64,000 bases of DNA from Piscicola geometra. Its lineage: Eukaryota > Annelida > Clitellata > Hirudinida > Piscicolidae. The stretch is from the NCBI GenBank assembly GCA_943735955.1, contig OX030963.1, positions 1,301,931 to 1,365,930 of the forward strand. The letters are read 5' to 3'. Positions 52,918-64,000 of this stretch are shown here, one piece after another. The notes under the pieces were generated by a model that ran no database searches, was not told the DNA's origin, and saw only the letters and a program-made list of their open reading frames with translations. The position numbers and the translations under genes are program-made. Position 1 is the stretch's first letter. Every line of letters starts with the position of its first letter.

Positions 52918-53651
52918 AAGTGGTTGAATTGAAACATTTTCCTTGATTAAAAATGAAAATAATTAAGACAATTTAAGGCAATTTGTGAAAGAGGCAAAAT
53001 TTTCAGACAATCCATGGAATGCCTAATTTAATCAATCTTTAGAATAAATCATTTCTTTCGATTTTGTATAATAGTTTTATTCAGTTAAATATTTTATTGC
53101 AAGAAGTTAGAGATTAATAGCATTTTATTTAATAAATCTGAAAAAATAATCTCAATGTTTAGTTTTATAATTTTTGTTTACAGTTTGATTGAATAAGGCA
53201 TTCTATCGATTACCTAAAAATATTAGGAATCCCATTGATTTTTCAATTCTATACTTTGCCGGTAACATATAGAACCGTTATTTGTATTTTAATTAAAAAA
53301 CTAAGATAGAATGTTTTGGTGATGAATTTATTGATAACAGTGTAAATATCACGATGTAAAAAGAAATAAAAAATTATTTCAATCATTTTCAAATAACTAA
53401 ATGCATCAAAATATTAATTTGTTGAACATTACCACCATCCATATATTTAGAAATACTTATTTTTCAAATCGTTTTCAACTTATTTATATGTACTTTCTCT
53501 CTTTTTATATAATCTTTTTGTTAGTTTTGTTTTATTATTTATTAAATATCATTTAGTTATCATGTGCACATTTTCACAATTAGTCTTCACAAAACTAGGG
53601 CGTTCACACAAACATTCGAAATTACGAAAGAAAAAGGGAAAATAATTCGAT

Positions 53652-54631
53652 CTAGATTTGACAGTTTGCTTTCGTTCCGTGTTTGATCAAGTCTGAAAAT
53701 AAAAATTAATAATTTTTTGTTTTTAAATTTAATAAACAACGATCGAAAATGTTTAATTAATTTAAAATGGTCAAACAGACTCACTTGTACAATGTAGCAG
53801 GGCCACGCAAGAATTCTCATCTTTTCCACAAATCCCTCCCTCTTTCTCATCCTCCTCTCTTCCATGAACTTTGCATTGACTTCTCTCAAGCCAATCCCCC
53901 TTGCAACCACCCACAACCTTCATATCCAAACGTCTCAAACGAGGAGTGAAACAAGTCTCCTGCCACCTAGCGAGCCTTTTAAAACTTTCTCTAATCGCCA
54001 AAACCTCCAACAACACCGTTAATACCACCACTAAAACCGCCATACACCAGCCCACAGCGCCCACCACCTCTCTCCAGACGCTGAACGCATCTCTCGTCAA
54101 CACACCTTCAACGAACGTGGCCGCACAAAGAGCGATCATTGCCGTTGGAAACAACACCGCAGAGATGTACGCTGTTAGTTCTGAGCGGATGTGCTGTCGC
54201 TTGAAGACTCTGTAGGCTTCTTCGTAGCGATTGACCAAGGCCGAACCAATCGTGCTCCCCGAAAAGTTGTCTTGCTGCAGCCAAGAGACGAGGGGTGAGT
54301 CGATGAGAAGTGTGTTGATCCAAGCTTCTTTCATCCTTTCTTCCTCCATGCTGAAGCTATAATCATCATCAAGACCACTCTCATCCATATCCATCTTGAA
54401 CCACCACACCCATGAAAGATTACTCTTCTTTAGCGCTGTACTTTTCAAAGGCTTTTTCGCGCAAGTGATGATGATGATCACAAGAGTGCTGATGACGATA
54501 CCGACTAGTTGAGAAATTAGAATAACCAGGATGAATGGGATGGCTTGGAAGGATGGAGTGTATCCAAAGGAGTAGTAAAAAGACAGGATGAGAAACGACG
54601 AAACCAGCCCTGCAATCCATCCAACCAGCAT
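53652..54631 (-). CDS. Antisense multi-pass membrane protein, copy 3 (295 aa)
   Basis: Minus-strand exons 54631-53785 and 53692-53652 (847 + 41 nt); donor GTGAGT, acceptor TTTTATTTTCAG. Same four hydrophobic segments and acidic loop as copy 2, with a few substitutions (for example WVWWFKMDM for RVWWYKMDM, and ISQLVG for IAQLVG) and no frameshift, which supports a working coding sequence. Convergent with gene 5. Function unknown. Confidence 0.62.
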
Positions 54632-54768
54632 TCCAGCAGCTCTTTTCCAGGTTAATTCTAATACGCTTTTTACCTATTTTGAAACGCAATTTTCATCTTT
54701 ATTCATTAAACACCACCACTAATCCACTTACTCTCTTTGAATTAAATTCCACTATGAATGAATTTAAG

Positions 54769-54845
54769 ACGGCTCTGCTGGCTTGAAGCAGTCGATTGCA
54801 GCTGTCTTGGTGGTCAGCCTTCTCTCCTTCTTGCTCCACTACTGA
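54769..54845 (+). pseudogene. Orphan GPI-anchor exon after gene 5
   Basis: Intact 77-nt GPI exon (GSAGLKQSIAAVLVV and hydrophobic end) with AATAAA at 54870-54875. The only upstream donor in the right phase is mutated (GGTACG to GGAACG near 52897), so no partner exon in gene 5 fits. Confidence 0.6.
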
Positions 54846-54875
54846 TCCCGCCACCGTCAGCCGATGCTGAATAAA

Positions 54876-55502
54876 CTTTAAATATTTAGATAGATTTAGA
54901 GAAATAAACTTTCATACATTTGAACCAAATGAGTAGACTTGAAATATATTCACAAAGACATATATTCGTGATTTTAAAACATTTCGATTGAATGGCGTCG
55001 CTACTCCATCAAAGTGGCCCTGGGGATCGTACGGGTTATACGCCACTAGAAGGGTTCTCATTATTATTAATACTATTCTTAATATTATTAATAATAATAT
55101 TCATTTTTTACTTTTTATTATTATTGCGTAAAAACACTTAAAATTTCAAGGATTAACTTGGACTTAGTCAATAAAACACTCAACCATTTTGGGAGTGTTA
55201 AGAATCCTCAAGTTAATAAATATCGTATAAAAAATTTGTTTCTGATTTAATATAATAATGATTATTTAAGAATAATCATTGTTTTTCTTCTAAAGTTCGA
55301 ATAATTTTAATATGTTTCCTTTTTTGCGTATTGATCATTTATTTGCGTATTTATAATAAAAATGTATGAGTTCTCGAAAACATTTCGAATTGTTTAAAGG
55401 CTCAACCTTAAAGACAATTGAAAAGCTTTTGAAATAACTTCGTCACACTTCTACCGTACAGACGACTTATAATTATAATTTTTATTATAAAAAGTATAAC
55501 AA

Positions 55503-55535
<33 letters not shown>

Positions 55536-55690
55536 TAATAATAATAATAATAAGAATAAAGTAGTTGTTCTTGAATTTTAGGACGTTCTATTCGAGTTCT
55601 AATTTGAATAATTTAAAAACTCAACCTTTAACACAATTGAAGAGCTTTTGAAATAACTTCGGCACCTTGAAGACGAATTGAAAACAAAAA
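54876..55690. other. Spacer between genes 5 and 6 with (AAT)n microsatellite
   Basis: Homologous to the other spacers but with a deletion after ATGGCGT near 55000 and an inserted AAT microsatellite (about 55505-55555). A stretch around the AAACTCAACCTT motif occurs twice in related form (55390s and 55615-55670), suggesting a local duplication around the insertion. No gene is seen. Confidence 0.65.
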
Positions 55691-55850
55691 TCTCGATGAT
55701 TGGCCCCTCTTCACGATCCGACGCAGTCCTTATATAAGTCGATCTTGAGTCTCCGAACTTCATTCAATCGATCTACATCGACCTCTGCTTCATTAACTTC
55801 GTGGTTTAGTTCGATTTATAACTTTGAAGAGCGACTTGGAGGAAGGTAGA
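55690..55850 (+). promoter_or_regulatory. Gene 6 core promoter and leader
   Basis: TATATAA at 55731-55737 with the shared block, ATG 55851. Confidence 0.75.
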
Positions 55851-58800
55851 ATGGGAGAGATGTTGACTTTGGTGGTGCTTTTGGTCGCACTCTCCGCAGG
55901 TTTGAGTGCCAGTTATTTTAATTTCATCGTATTTATTAAAATTAAATAGGACTCAAAGATACATTTTTTTTAATGAAAGTTTTCAAATTCAAGTTTTTTT
56001 TCAAGTTTTTTTCCAATATCTTAGTTTTTTCCAATATCTTAGTTTTTTCCAATATCTAAGTTTTTTTTCCAATATCTGAGTTTTTTCCAATATCTATGTT
56101 TTTTTCCTAATATCTAAGTTTTTTTCCAATATCTAAGTTATTTTTCTAATATCTAAGTTTTTTTCCAATATCTGTGTTTTTTTTCCAATTTCTAAGTATT
56201 TTTCCAATATCTAAGTTTTTTTCCAATACCTAATTTTTTTCCAATATTTTAGTTTTTTCTAATATCTAAGTTTTTTTCCAATATCTAAGTTTTTTTCCAA
56301 TATCAAAGTTTTTTTACCAATATCTAAGTTTTTTACCAATATCTAAGTTTTTTTCTAATATCTAAGTTTTTCCCAATATCTAAGTTTTTTTTCCAATATC
56401 TAAGTTTTTTCCAATATCTATGTTTTTTTCCCAATATCTATGTTTTTTTCCCAATATCTATGTTTTTTTCTAATAAATAAGTTTTTTCAATATCTAAGCT
56501 TTTTCCAATATCTATGTTTTTTCCAATATCTAGGTTTTTTTCCAATATCTAATTTTTTTCCAATATCTAAGTTTTTTCCAATATCTATGTTTTTTCCCAA
56601 TATCTAAGTTTTTTTCCAATAACTAAGTTTTTTCAATATCTAAGCTTTTCCCAATATCTATGTTTTTTCCAATATCTAGGTTTTTTTCCAATATCTAATT
56701 TTTTTCCAATATTTTAGTTTTTTCCAATTTCTAAGTTTTTTCCAATAACTAAGTTTTTTTCCAATATCTAAATTTTTTACCAATATCTTAGTTTTTTACT
56801 AATATCTAAGTTTTTCCCAATATCTAAGTTTTTTTCCAATATCTAAGTTTTTTTCCAATATCTAAGTTTTTCCCAATATCTAAGTTTTTTATAATATCTA
56901 AGTTTTTTACCAATATCTAAGTTTTTTTCCAATATCTAAGTTTTTCCCAATATCTAAGTTTTTTCCAATATCTAAGTTTTTTACCAATATCTAAGTTTTT
57001 TTCCAATATCTAAGTTTTTTCTAATATCTAAGTTTTTTCCAATATCTAAGTTTTTTTTCCAATATCTGAGTTTTTTCCAATATCTATGTTTTTTTCCTAA
57101 TATCTAAGTTTTTTTCCAATATCTAAGTTATTTTTCTAATATCTAAGTTTTTTTCCAATATCTGTGTTTTTTTCCAATTTCTAAGTATTTTTCCAATATC
57201 TAAGTTTTTTTCCAATACCTAATTTTTTTCCAATATTTTAGTTTTTTCTAATATCTAAGTTTTTTTCCAATATCTAAGTTTTTTTCCAATATCAAAGTTT
57301 TTTTACCAATATCTAAGTTTTTTACCAATATCTAAGTTTTTTTCTAATATCTAAGTTTTTCCCAATATCTAAGTTTTTTTTCCAATATCTAAGTTTTTTC
57401 CAATATCTATGTTTTTTTCCCAATATCTATGTTTTTTTCCCAATATCTATGTTTTTTTCTAATAAATAAGTTTTTTCAATATCTAAGCTTTTTCCAATAT
57501 CTATGTTTTTTCCAATATCTAGGTTTTTTTCCAATATCTAATTTTTTTCCAATATCTAAGTTTTTTCCAATATCTATGTTTTTTCCCAATATCTAAGTTT
57601 TTTTCCAATAACTAAGTTTTTTCAATATCTAAGCTTTTCCCAATATCTATGTTTTTTCCAATATCTAGGTTTTTTTCCAATATCTAATTTTTTTCCAATA
57701 TTTTAGTTTTTTCCAATTTCTAAGTTTTTTCCAATAACTAAGTTTTTTTCCAATATCTAAATTTTTTACCAATATCTTAGTTTTTTACTAATATCTAAGT
57801 TTTTCCCAATATCTAAGTTTTTTTCCAATATCTAAGTTTTTTTCCAATATCTAAGTTTTTCCCAATATCTAAGTTTTTTATAATATCTAAGTTTTTTACC
57901 AATATCTAAGTTTTTTTCCAATATCTAAGTTTTTCCCAATATCTAAGTTTTTTCCAATATCTAAGTTTTTTACCAATATCTAAGTTTTTTTCCAATATCT
58001 AAGTTTTTTCTAATATCTAAGTTTTTTCCAATATCTAATTTTTTTTCCAATATCTAAGTTTTTTTACCAATATCTAAGTTTTTTTTCAATATCTAAGTTT
58101 CTTCTAATGTCTAAGTATTTTTCCAATATCTAAGTTTTTTTCCAATACCTAGTTTTTTTCCAATATTTTAGTTTTTTCTAATATCTAAGTTTTTTTCCAA
58201 TATCTAAGTTTTTTTCCAATATCAAAGTTTTTTACCAATATCTAAGTTTTTTACCTATATCTAAGTTTTTTTCTAATATCTATGTTCTTCCAATATCTAT
58301 GTTTTTTTCCCAATATCTATGTTTTTTTCCCAATATCTATGTTTTTTTCCCAATATCTAAGTTTATTTCCAATAACTAAGTTTTTTCAATATCTAAGCTT
58401 TTTCCAATATCTATGTTTTTTCCAATATCTAGGTTTTTTTCCAATATCTAATTTTTTTCCAATATTTTAGTTTTTTCCAATTTCTAACTTTTTTTCCAAT
58501 ATCTAAGTTTTTTTTCAATATCTTATTTTTTACCAATATCTAAGTTTTTCCCAATATCTAAGTTTTTTTCCAACATCTAAGTTTTTTTCCAGTATCTAAG
58601 TTTTTTCTAATATCTAAGTTTTTTCCAATATCTAAGTTTTTTTCCAATATCTAAGTTTTTTTTACCAATATCTAATTTTTTTTCAATATCTAAGTTTCTT
58701 CTAATATCTAAGTATTTTTCCAATATCTAAGTTTTTTTCCAATACCTAATTTTTTTTCAATATTTTAGTTTTTTCTAATATCTAAGTTTTTTTCCAATAT

Positions 58801-61800
58801 CTAAGTTTTTTTCCAATATCAAAGTTATTTACCAATATCTAAGTTTTTTACCAATATCTAAGTTTTTCTCTAATATCTAAGTTTTTCCCAATATCTAAGT
58901 TTTTTTCCAATATCTAAGTTTTTTCCAATATCTATGTTTTTTTCCCAATATCTATGTTTTTTTCCCAATATCTATGTTTTTTTCCCAATATCTAAGTTTT
59001 TTTCCAATAACTAAGTTTTTTCAATATCTAAGCTTTTTCCAATATCTATGTTTTTTCCAATATCTAGGTTTTTTTTCAATATCTAAATTTTTTCTAATAT
59101 CTAAGTTTTTTTACCAATTTCTCAGTTTTTTTACCAATATCCAAGATTTTTTCCAATATCTAGTTTTTTATAATATCTAAGTTTTTTACCAATATCTCAG
59201 TTTTTTTACCAATATCCAAGATTTTTTCCAATATCTAGTTTTTTTCCAATATCTAAGTTTTTTTCCAATATCTAAGTTTTTTTCCAATATCTAAGTTTTT
59301 TTCTAATATCTAAGTTTTTTTACCAATATCTAAGTTTTTTTCTAATATCTAAGTTTTTTTCCAATATCTAAGTTTTTTTACCAATATCTAAGTTTTTTTC
59401 TAATATCTAAGTTTTTTTCCAATATCTAAGTTTTTTTACCAATATCTAAGTTTTTTTTCAATATCTAAGTTTCTTCTAATATCTAATTTTTTTTCCAATA
59501 TCTAAGTTTTTTCCCAATATCTAAGTTTTTTTCTAATATCTAAGTTTTTCCCAATATCTAAGTTTTTTTCCAATATCTAAGTTTTTTTCCAATATCTAAG
59601 TTTTTTTACCAATATCTAATTTTTCCAATATCTAAGTTTTTTCTAATATCTAAGTTTTTTCCAATATCTAAGTTTTTTATCCAATATCTTAGTTTTTTAC
59701 CAATTACTAAGTTTTTTTCCAATATTTTAGTTTTTTCTAATATTTAAGTTTTTTTCCAATATCTAAGTTTTTTTCCAATATCAAAGTTTTTTACCAATAT
59801 CTAAATTTATTACCAATATTTAAGTTTTTTTCCAATATCCAAGTTTTTTTCCGATATCTATTTTTTTCCCAAAAATAAAGTTTTTATATCAAATTTTTAT
59901 ATTAAACTTTTTTATATATTACATTTTTTTAAATAAGTTTTTTCTAATTAAGTATTCATAATATTTAAGTTTTTTTACAATTCAATAGAAATAATAACAC
60001 CTTTATTTCATCTCTCTTTCAAGCTCCTTCACAGGCAAAAGTTCTCACTCCGACGGATTGTAAAATTGACACTTCCAGCTTCAATGGCAAAGAGAGAACT
60101 TTGACGTTGGAGGTGGGAAGGATGTCTATGAAACTGAATTGAACCTGATATACTACAATTAAATTGAGTTTAATAAAATAGGTTTTAATCAAAATAACTA
60201 AGTTTTGTTTAAGTAAAATGCTTCAATAGAATAATACACGTTTTAAACAAATAAAATGATTTTAATATAGTAAAATCTACACTCAAACTGAATTTTATTA
60301 AATTAAAATGAAATCGATTGAATAATCTAAATTTTAAAAAATAAAATATTTTTATTGAATTATTTTACTAATACAAGATCCTATTTAGTTGAAATGAAGA
60401 TTAAACATTATTTAAAATAATATTTTTTATATCCTTCTAGATAAAGACCAACCCCTCAAATGTACCAGAAATCGAGTTTAAACTTGAAAGGCTAGGGCTT
60501 CCAGAAGATGAAATAGATGTGCACGCTGACAGGAAAACAATCGCTCAAATATATCCAACTAAAGCCGAAACACCTTGTGAATTTATTGGAAAAGATGTGG
60601 AGATTGAGGCTACCGTAAGCACTGTGGATTCCCCTATAGGTATGTCACTAGAAAAATAATTAAAAGAAGATAAATTCAGGCATTGTAATTCAACTAATAG
60701 AATTTATTGAACAAATTTAATGTTTTCATTTTATATCTCAAGTTATTAGTGAAGGTGAAACAGTTGAAATCTTCAAGTTTTACGGAGAGAAGAAACTAAA
60801 GATGACACGTGGAAAGAGGGAGCTTGTGCCTATCAGCTTTGAGGTGCGTTCCTTGTTAAAATCTGAAAAAAGTAATTTAGATGCACCCTTAATGAGCTAA
60901 TGTTTTACAAATTTAAGAAATTAGTTTCCTAGATTTATGTGTAACTCATTATGAATGATTAAAAAAAAAAAATTTCAACACAATTTAAAAGTTATTTCAA
61001 CCTACGAGCAGGTTAAGAGTGGGTATAAAAATCAAGCAACTTTTACTCTCAAATCTGGCCAACAAACTATAGACCTTCCGAGTCAGAAAGAGACCTGGGT
61101 AATGGTGCCAAAAGACAAGTTTGTAGATGGTCAGCCTGATACATTAGAGATAAATGTAGGGGCTAACGGGATTGTGGTCATCACCAATGCCAAGGGAGGT
61201 GAGTAGGGGTGGAGTCGTTTGAGAGCTTAGCGGGACTTTTTGAGAGTTTTGATGTTGCAATAATGCGAAGCGGAAAATATTGTTTGTGGCGTGATGGAAG
61301 TTGGGATGGGAGTTAGAAAGGTTCGGGAGGAATGGGAGGGTTTCCGCTTTTGTTGTTTAGGGAAAGTGAGTTTTAAGTATTAAAATATTTCAGTTGTTTA
61401 TTCTCCACAAAACTATCGAAAATATTGTTTGGAATTTGATGAAAAATATGGATTAAAATTTGAAATATTTTTGTTTTAGATATTAAGTAAATCAAGTTAA
61501 AGTAATCTTGGAGTAAAACACTGAGTCCTTGTTCTATAAGTTCGAATCTATGAATTCTTTGATTCCCAATAAATTCTCCATCCTTTAGCGAAACCCACGA
61601 TCAAACAAAGCGATAAAAAGACCAACTTTGTTTGTTTGGCGAAAAGCTGTGCGTTCGACATTGAAAAGAAAAAAGATAATGTTCTTCTCTATGTCGAACT
61701 CGAAGCTGGCGTGAGTATTCTCTCGAAATATAAATGATTTTGTCTTTTAATCAGTAAAAAAGTTTTTATATACATTTTTGCGATCTGTATATGAAAAATT

Positions 61801-64000
61801 ATTTTTTGTCTTGATTAAATTTTTCACTTGCTTTTCTGTTAATTTGGTGCTTTATAAACCATCCTAGGATCCAGCTACTGAGAAACCAAAGCTGATGGTA
61901 GACTCGAAGGTGAAACAGGAGATTGATCTTCAAACGGACGTACTGGAAGTTGTAAGATTGAAGAAAGATGAGTTTGGAGCCGTTTTAAGCTGCTCCTTCT
62001 CTTCCCTTCTCACTGATGTGCAACAGCCTTCTACATTCCTAATCACGAACTCAGCAACTCCAGGTTAGCTCGTCGGTTTTGTGCTTTGCAAGCTCATTTA
62101 TTTAGTTGAATTAACTCCCGTTGTCTCTTTGTTACAGACGATGTGATGATAAACAAACACGTGGCCATTTACCGTGGAAAGTCTGTGGCTGGAACGTATC
62201 AGTTTGGTGAAGCTAAAGAATGGGAACAGTTAGGAGGAGATGATAAAGTGTTATCACTAGAGGTATTTATTTATAGGGGAACAAATATTATGTTGAAAAC
62301 GTATACTTAATAAATTTCGTTCTTTTATTTAGTTTTTAACCTTTCAAATTTTTTAAAGTTCAATATTTAAAAGTTTTTATTATTATTTGTCAAGCTCCTG
62401 AACCCTCAAAAAGCTACTATCAAGTTCAACCTTGCGAAAGTAAAACGCAAGGTTTCAGACAAAGTGGTTCAGCTGGCTAAGGAAAACCCTCCTGTAGAAG
62501 TGTTATTCGTTAGAAAAATAATTCCTGATAGTTTGCAAACACCATTTGAAATTATAAACCAGTATGACAATAGAGTTGAAATAAAGATCACGAGAGGATT
62601 ATTACGTTGGTATTTAAGCTTTTTGAATTGCTTAAATTGAATCAGTTTTTAAGCTAAATTGAACCAAATGTGTAAATCTTATTCAAAAAGTTGATAAGTC
62701 AAAAAATAGTGTTGTTTTAATAATGATTGTTTCACAATTTTGTATTTATTTGGAAAATATATTTTAATTTTCGAAATGTACTTTCATTTCAAAATCTTCT
62801 CTCAACATTTTTTGCAGCAATATCTAAGTTTTTTTCCAATACCTAAGTTTTTTTCCAATATCTAAGTTTTTTTCCAATATCTAAGTTTTTTCCAATATCT
62901 AAGTTTTTTTCCAATATCTAAGTTTTTTTCCAATATCTAAGTTTTTTTCCAATATCTAAGTTTTTCCAATATCTAAGTTTTTTCTAATATCTAAGTTTTT
63001 TTTCCAATATCAAAGTTTTTTTTCAATATGCAAGTTTTTTCCAATATGCAAGTTTTTTCCAATATCTAAGTTTTTTTTCCAATATCTAAGTTTTTTTTCA
63101 ATTCCAAGTTTTTTTCCCAATATCTAAGTTTTTTTTCCAATATCTCAGTTTTTTTCAATGTCTATCTTTTTTCCATTATCTAAGCTTTTTTTCAATATCT
63201 AAGTTTTTTTTCCAATATCTAAGTTTTTTTTCAATTCCAAGTTTTTTTCCCAATATCTAAGTTTTTTTTCCAATATCTCAGTTTTTTTCAATGTCTATCT
63301 TTTTTCCATTATCTAAGCTTTTTTTCAATATCTAAGTTTTTTTTCCAATATCTAAGTTTTTTCCCAATATCTAAGTTTTTTTCAAATATCTAAGTTTTTT
63401 TCCAATATCTGAGTTTTTTTCCAATATCTAAGTTTTTTTCAATATCTATGTTTTTTCCATTATCTAAGTTTTTTTCAATATCTAAGTTTTTTTCAATATT
63501 TAAGTTTTTTTTCCAATATCTAAGTTTTTTTAAATATCTATGTTTTTTCCATTATCTAAGTTTTTTTTTCCAATATCTATGTTTTTTTCAATATCTATTT
63601 TTTTCCCAATATCTAAGTTTTTTCCCAATATCTAAGTTTTTTTCAAATATCTAAGTTTTTTCTTAATATCTAAGATTTTTTCCAAGATCTAAGTTTTTTT
63701 CAATATCTAAGTTTTTTTCCAATATCTAAGTTTTTTTTCCGCAAAATTCAAATTTGTATATCAAAATGTTATATTAAACTTTTTTTCATATTAAATTTTT
63801 TAATATTTGTTATATTGGAGTTTTTCTATTTAAGTATTTGTTATATTGAAGTTTTTCTGTTTAAGTATTTATAATATTTTTACTTTTTTTTATTCAATAG
63901 AAATAATCACACCTTAATTTCATCTTCTCTTTCAAGCATCTTCAAAAGTTCTCACTCCGACGGATTGTAAACTTGCCACTTCCAGATTCATGAACCTAGG
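55851..64000 (+). CDS. Gene 6 (class B, 5' part; runs off the window)
   Basis: Exons: 55851-55899, 60024-60112, 60441-60639, 60743-60843, 61012-61198, 61589-61710, 61868-62063, 62138-62262, 62395-62605, then 63937 onward (cut by the edge). Signal peptide (MGEMLTLVVLLVALSA; R2 to G), modules 1-4, no EGF exon, then the start of a second module 1 (CKLATSRFMNL). All joins keep the frame. Exons 3, 5, 8 and 9 differ in length from the other copies (199, 187, 125, 211 nt). Exon 3 (LPEDEIDVHADRKTIAQIYP) and exon 8 (EWEQLGGDDKVLS) are the most divergent. The layout after module 4 resembles gene 4, and a chimeric long gene like gene 2 is expected beyond the edge. Confidence 0.68.
55990..59885 (+). repeat. 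19-bp satellite array in gene 6 intron 1 with higher-order duplication
   Basis: About 3.9 kb of CCAATATCTAAGTTTTTTT units. Segment 56041-57030 is repeated almost perfectly at 57031-58019 (offset 989-990; the rare variant AATATCTGAG lies at 56071 and 57061). Weaker related blocks begin near 58110 and 58700, marked by TCCAATACCTA followed by AATATTTTAG. Confidence 0.95.
62817..63745 (+). repeat. Satellite array replacing the EGF exon in gene 6
   Basis: About 48 units of the 19-bp satellite, starting at GCAGCAATATCTAAG as in gene 4. A block of about 133 bp is tandemly duplicated (rare CAATTCCAAG at 63099 and 63232). It ends in the flank preceding exon 2'. Confidence 0.93.

Overview
The window is eukaryotic, AT-rich invertebrate-type genomic DNA. 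The genes are split by many GT-AG introns of about 70-900 nt. There are long dinucleotide and tetranucleotide microsatellites, a tRNA-derived SINE, a 5'-truncated non-LTR retrotransposon, TATA-box promoters and AATAAA poly(A) signals. I cannot name the species or phylum from the sequence alone. No bacterial, phage or plasmid features are present.

Layout. Positions 1-7.9 kb are gene-poor and hold large simple repeats: a 23-bp minisatellite, (ATCC)n, (TG)n, (AC)n and a GGAT/GCAT array. From about 7.9 kb to the right edge lies one tandem array of six paralogous plus-strand genes, here called genes 1-6 (starts 8031, 15782, 30856, 38261, 47720, 55851). I resolved every exon by comparing copies. 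Each gene has a near-identical promoter block (TATATAA about 115-120 nt before the ATG), a first exon encoding a signal peptide (MREMLTLVLLLVALSA type), then beta-rich extracellular modules of about 93-111 residues. Almost every module is encoded by two exons with phases 1-0-1, so each module is a symmetric 1-1 unit that can be gained or lost without a frameshift. Some copies add an EGF-like exon and a terminal exon for a GPI-anchor signal.

Two classes exist. Class A (genes 1 and 3) has 17 exons, 796 residues, seven modules, EGF and GPI signal, with a short intron 1. Class B (genes 2, 4, 5, 6) has intron 1 swollen to about 1.2-4.5 kb by a 19-bp satellite (CCAATATCTAAGTTTTTTT). The same satellite occupies the sites where class B genes have lost EGF or GPI exons or been fused head-to-tail. 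Gene 2 is a chimera of two class B genes (ten modules plus an internal EGF). Gene 4 is a further-deleted chimera with a lost exon and an in-frame fused exon. Gene 5 is a single class B gene with six modules. Gene 6 begins like gene 4 and leaves the window at its second module 1.

On the minus strand, three copies of an unrelated multi-pass membrane-protein gene (28.3-29.2, 45.3-46.3, 53.7-54.6 kb) lie between the last module exon and the GPI exon of the class B units and were duplicated with them. The first has lost its 5' end in a deletion that also removed the GPI exon of gene 2.

Interpretation (inference): this is a recently expanded cluster of modular secreted or GPI-anchored surface proteins whose domain number and anchoring change by exon-level recombination, apparently promoted by intronic satellites. 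Such behaviour is typical of recognition or immune-type surface families, but I do not recognise the module family and assign no function.
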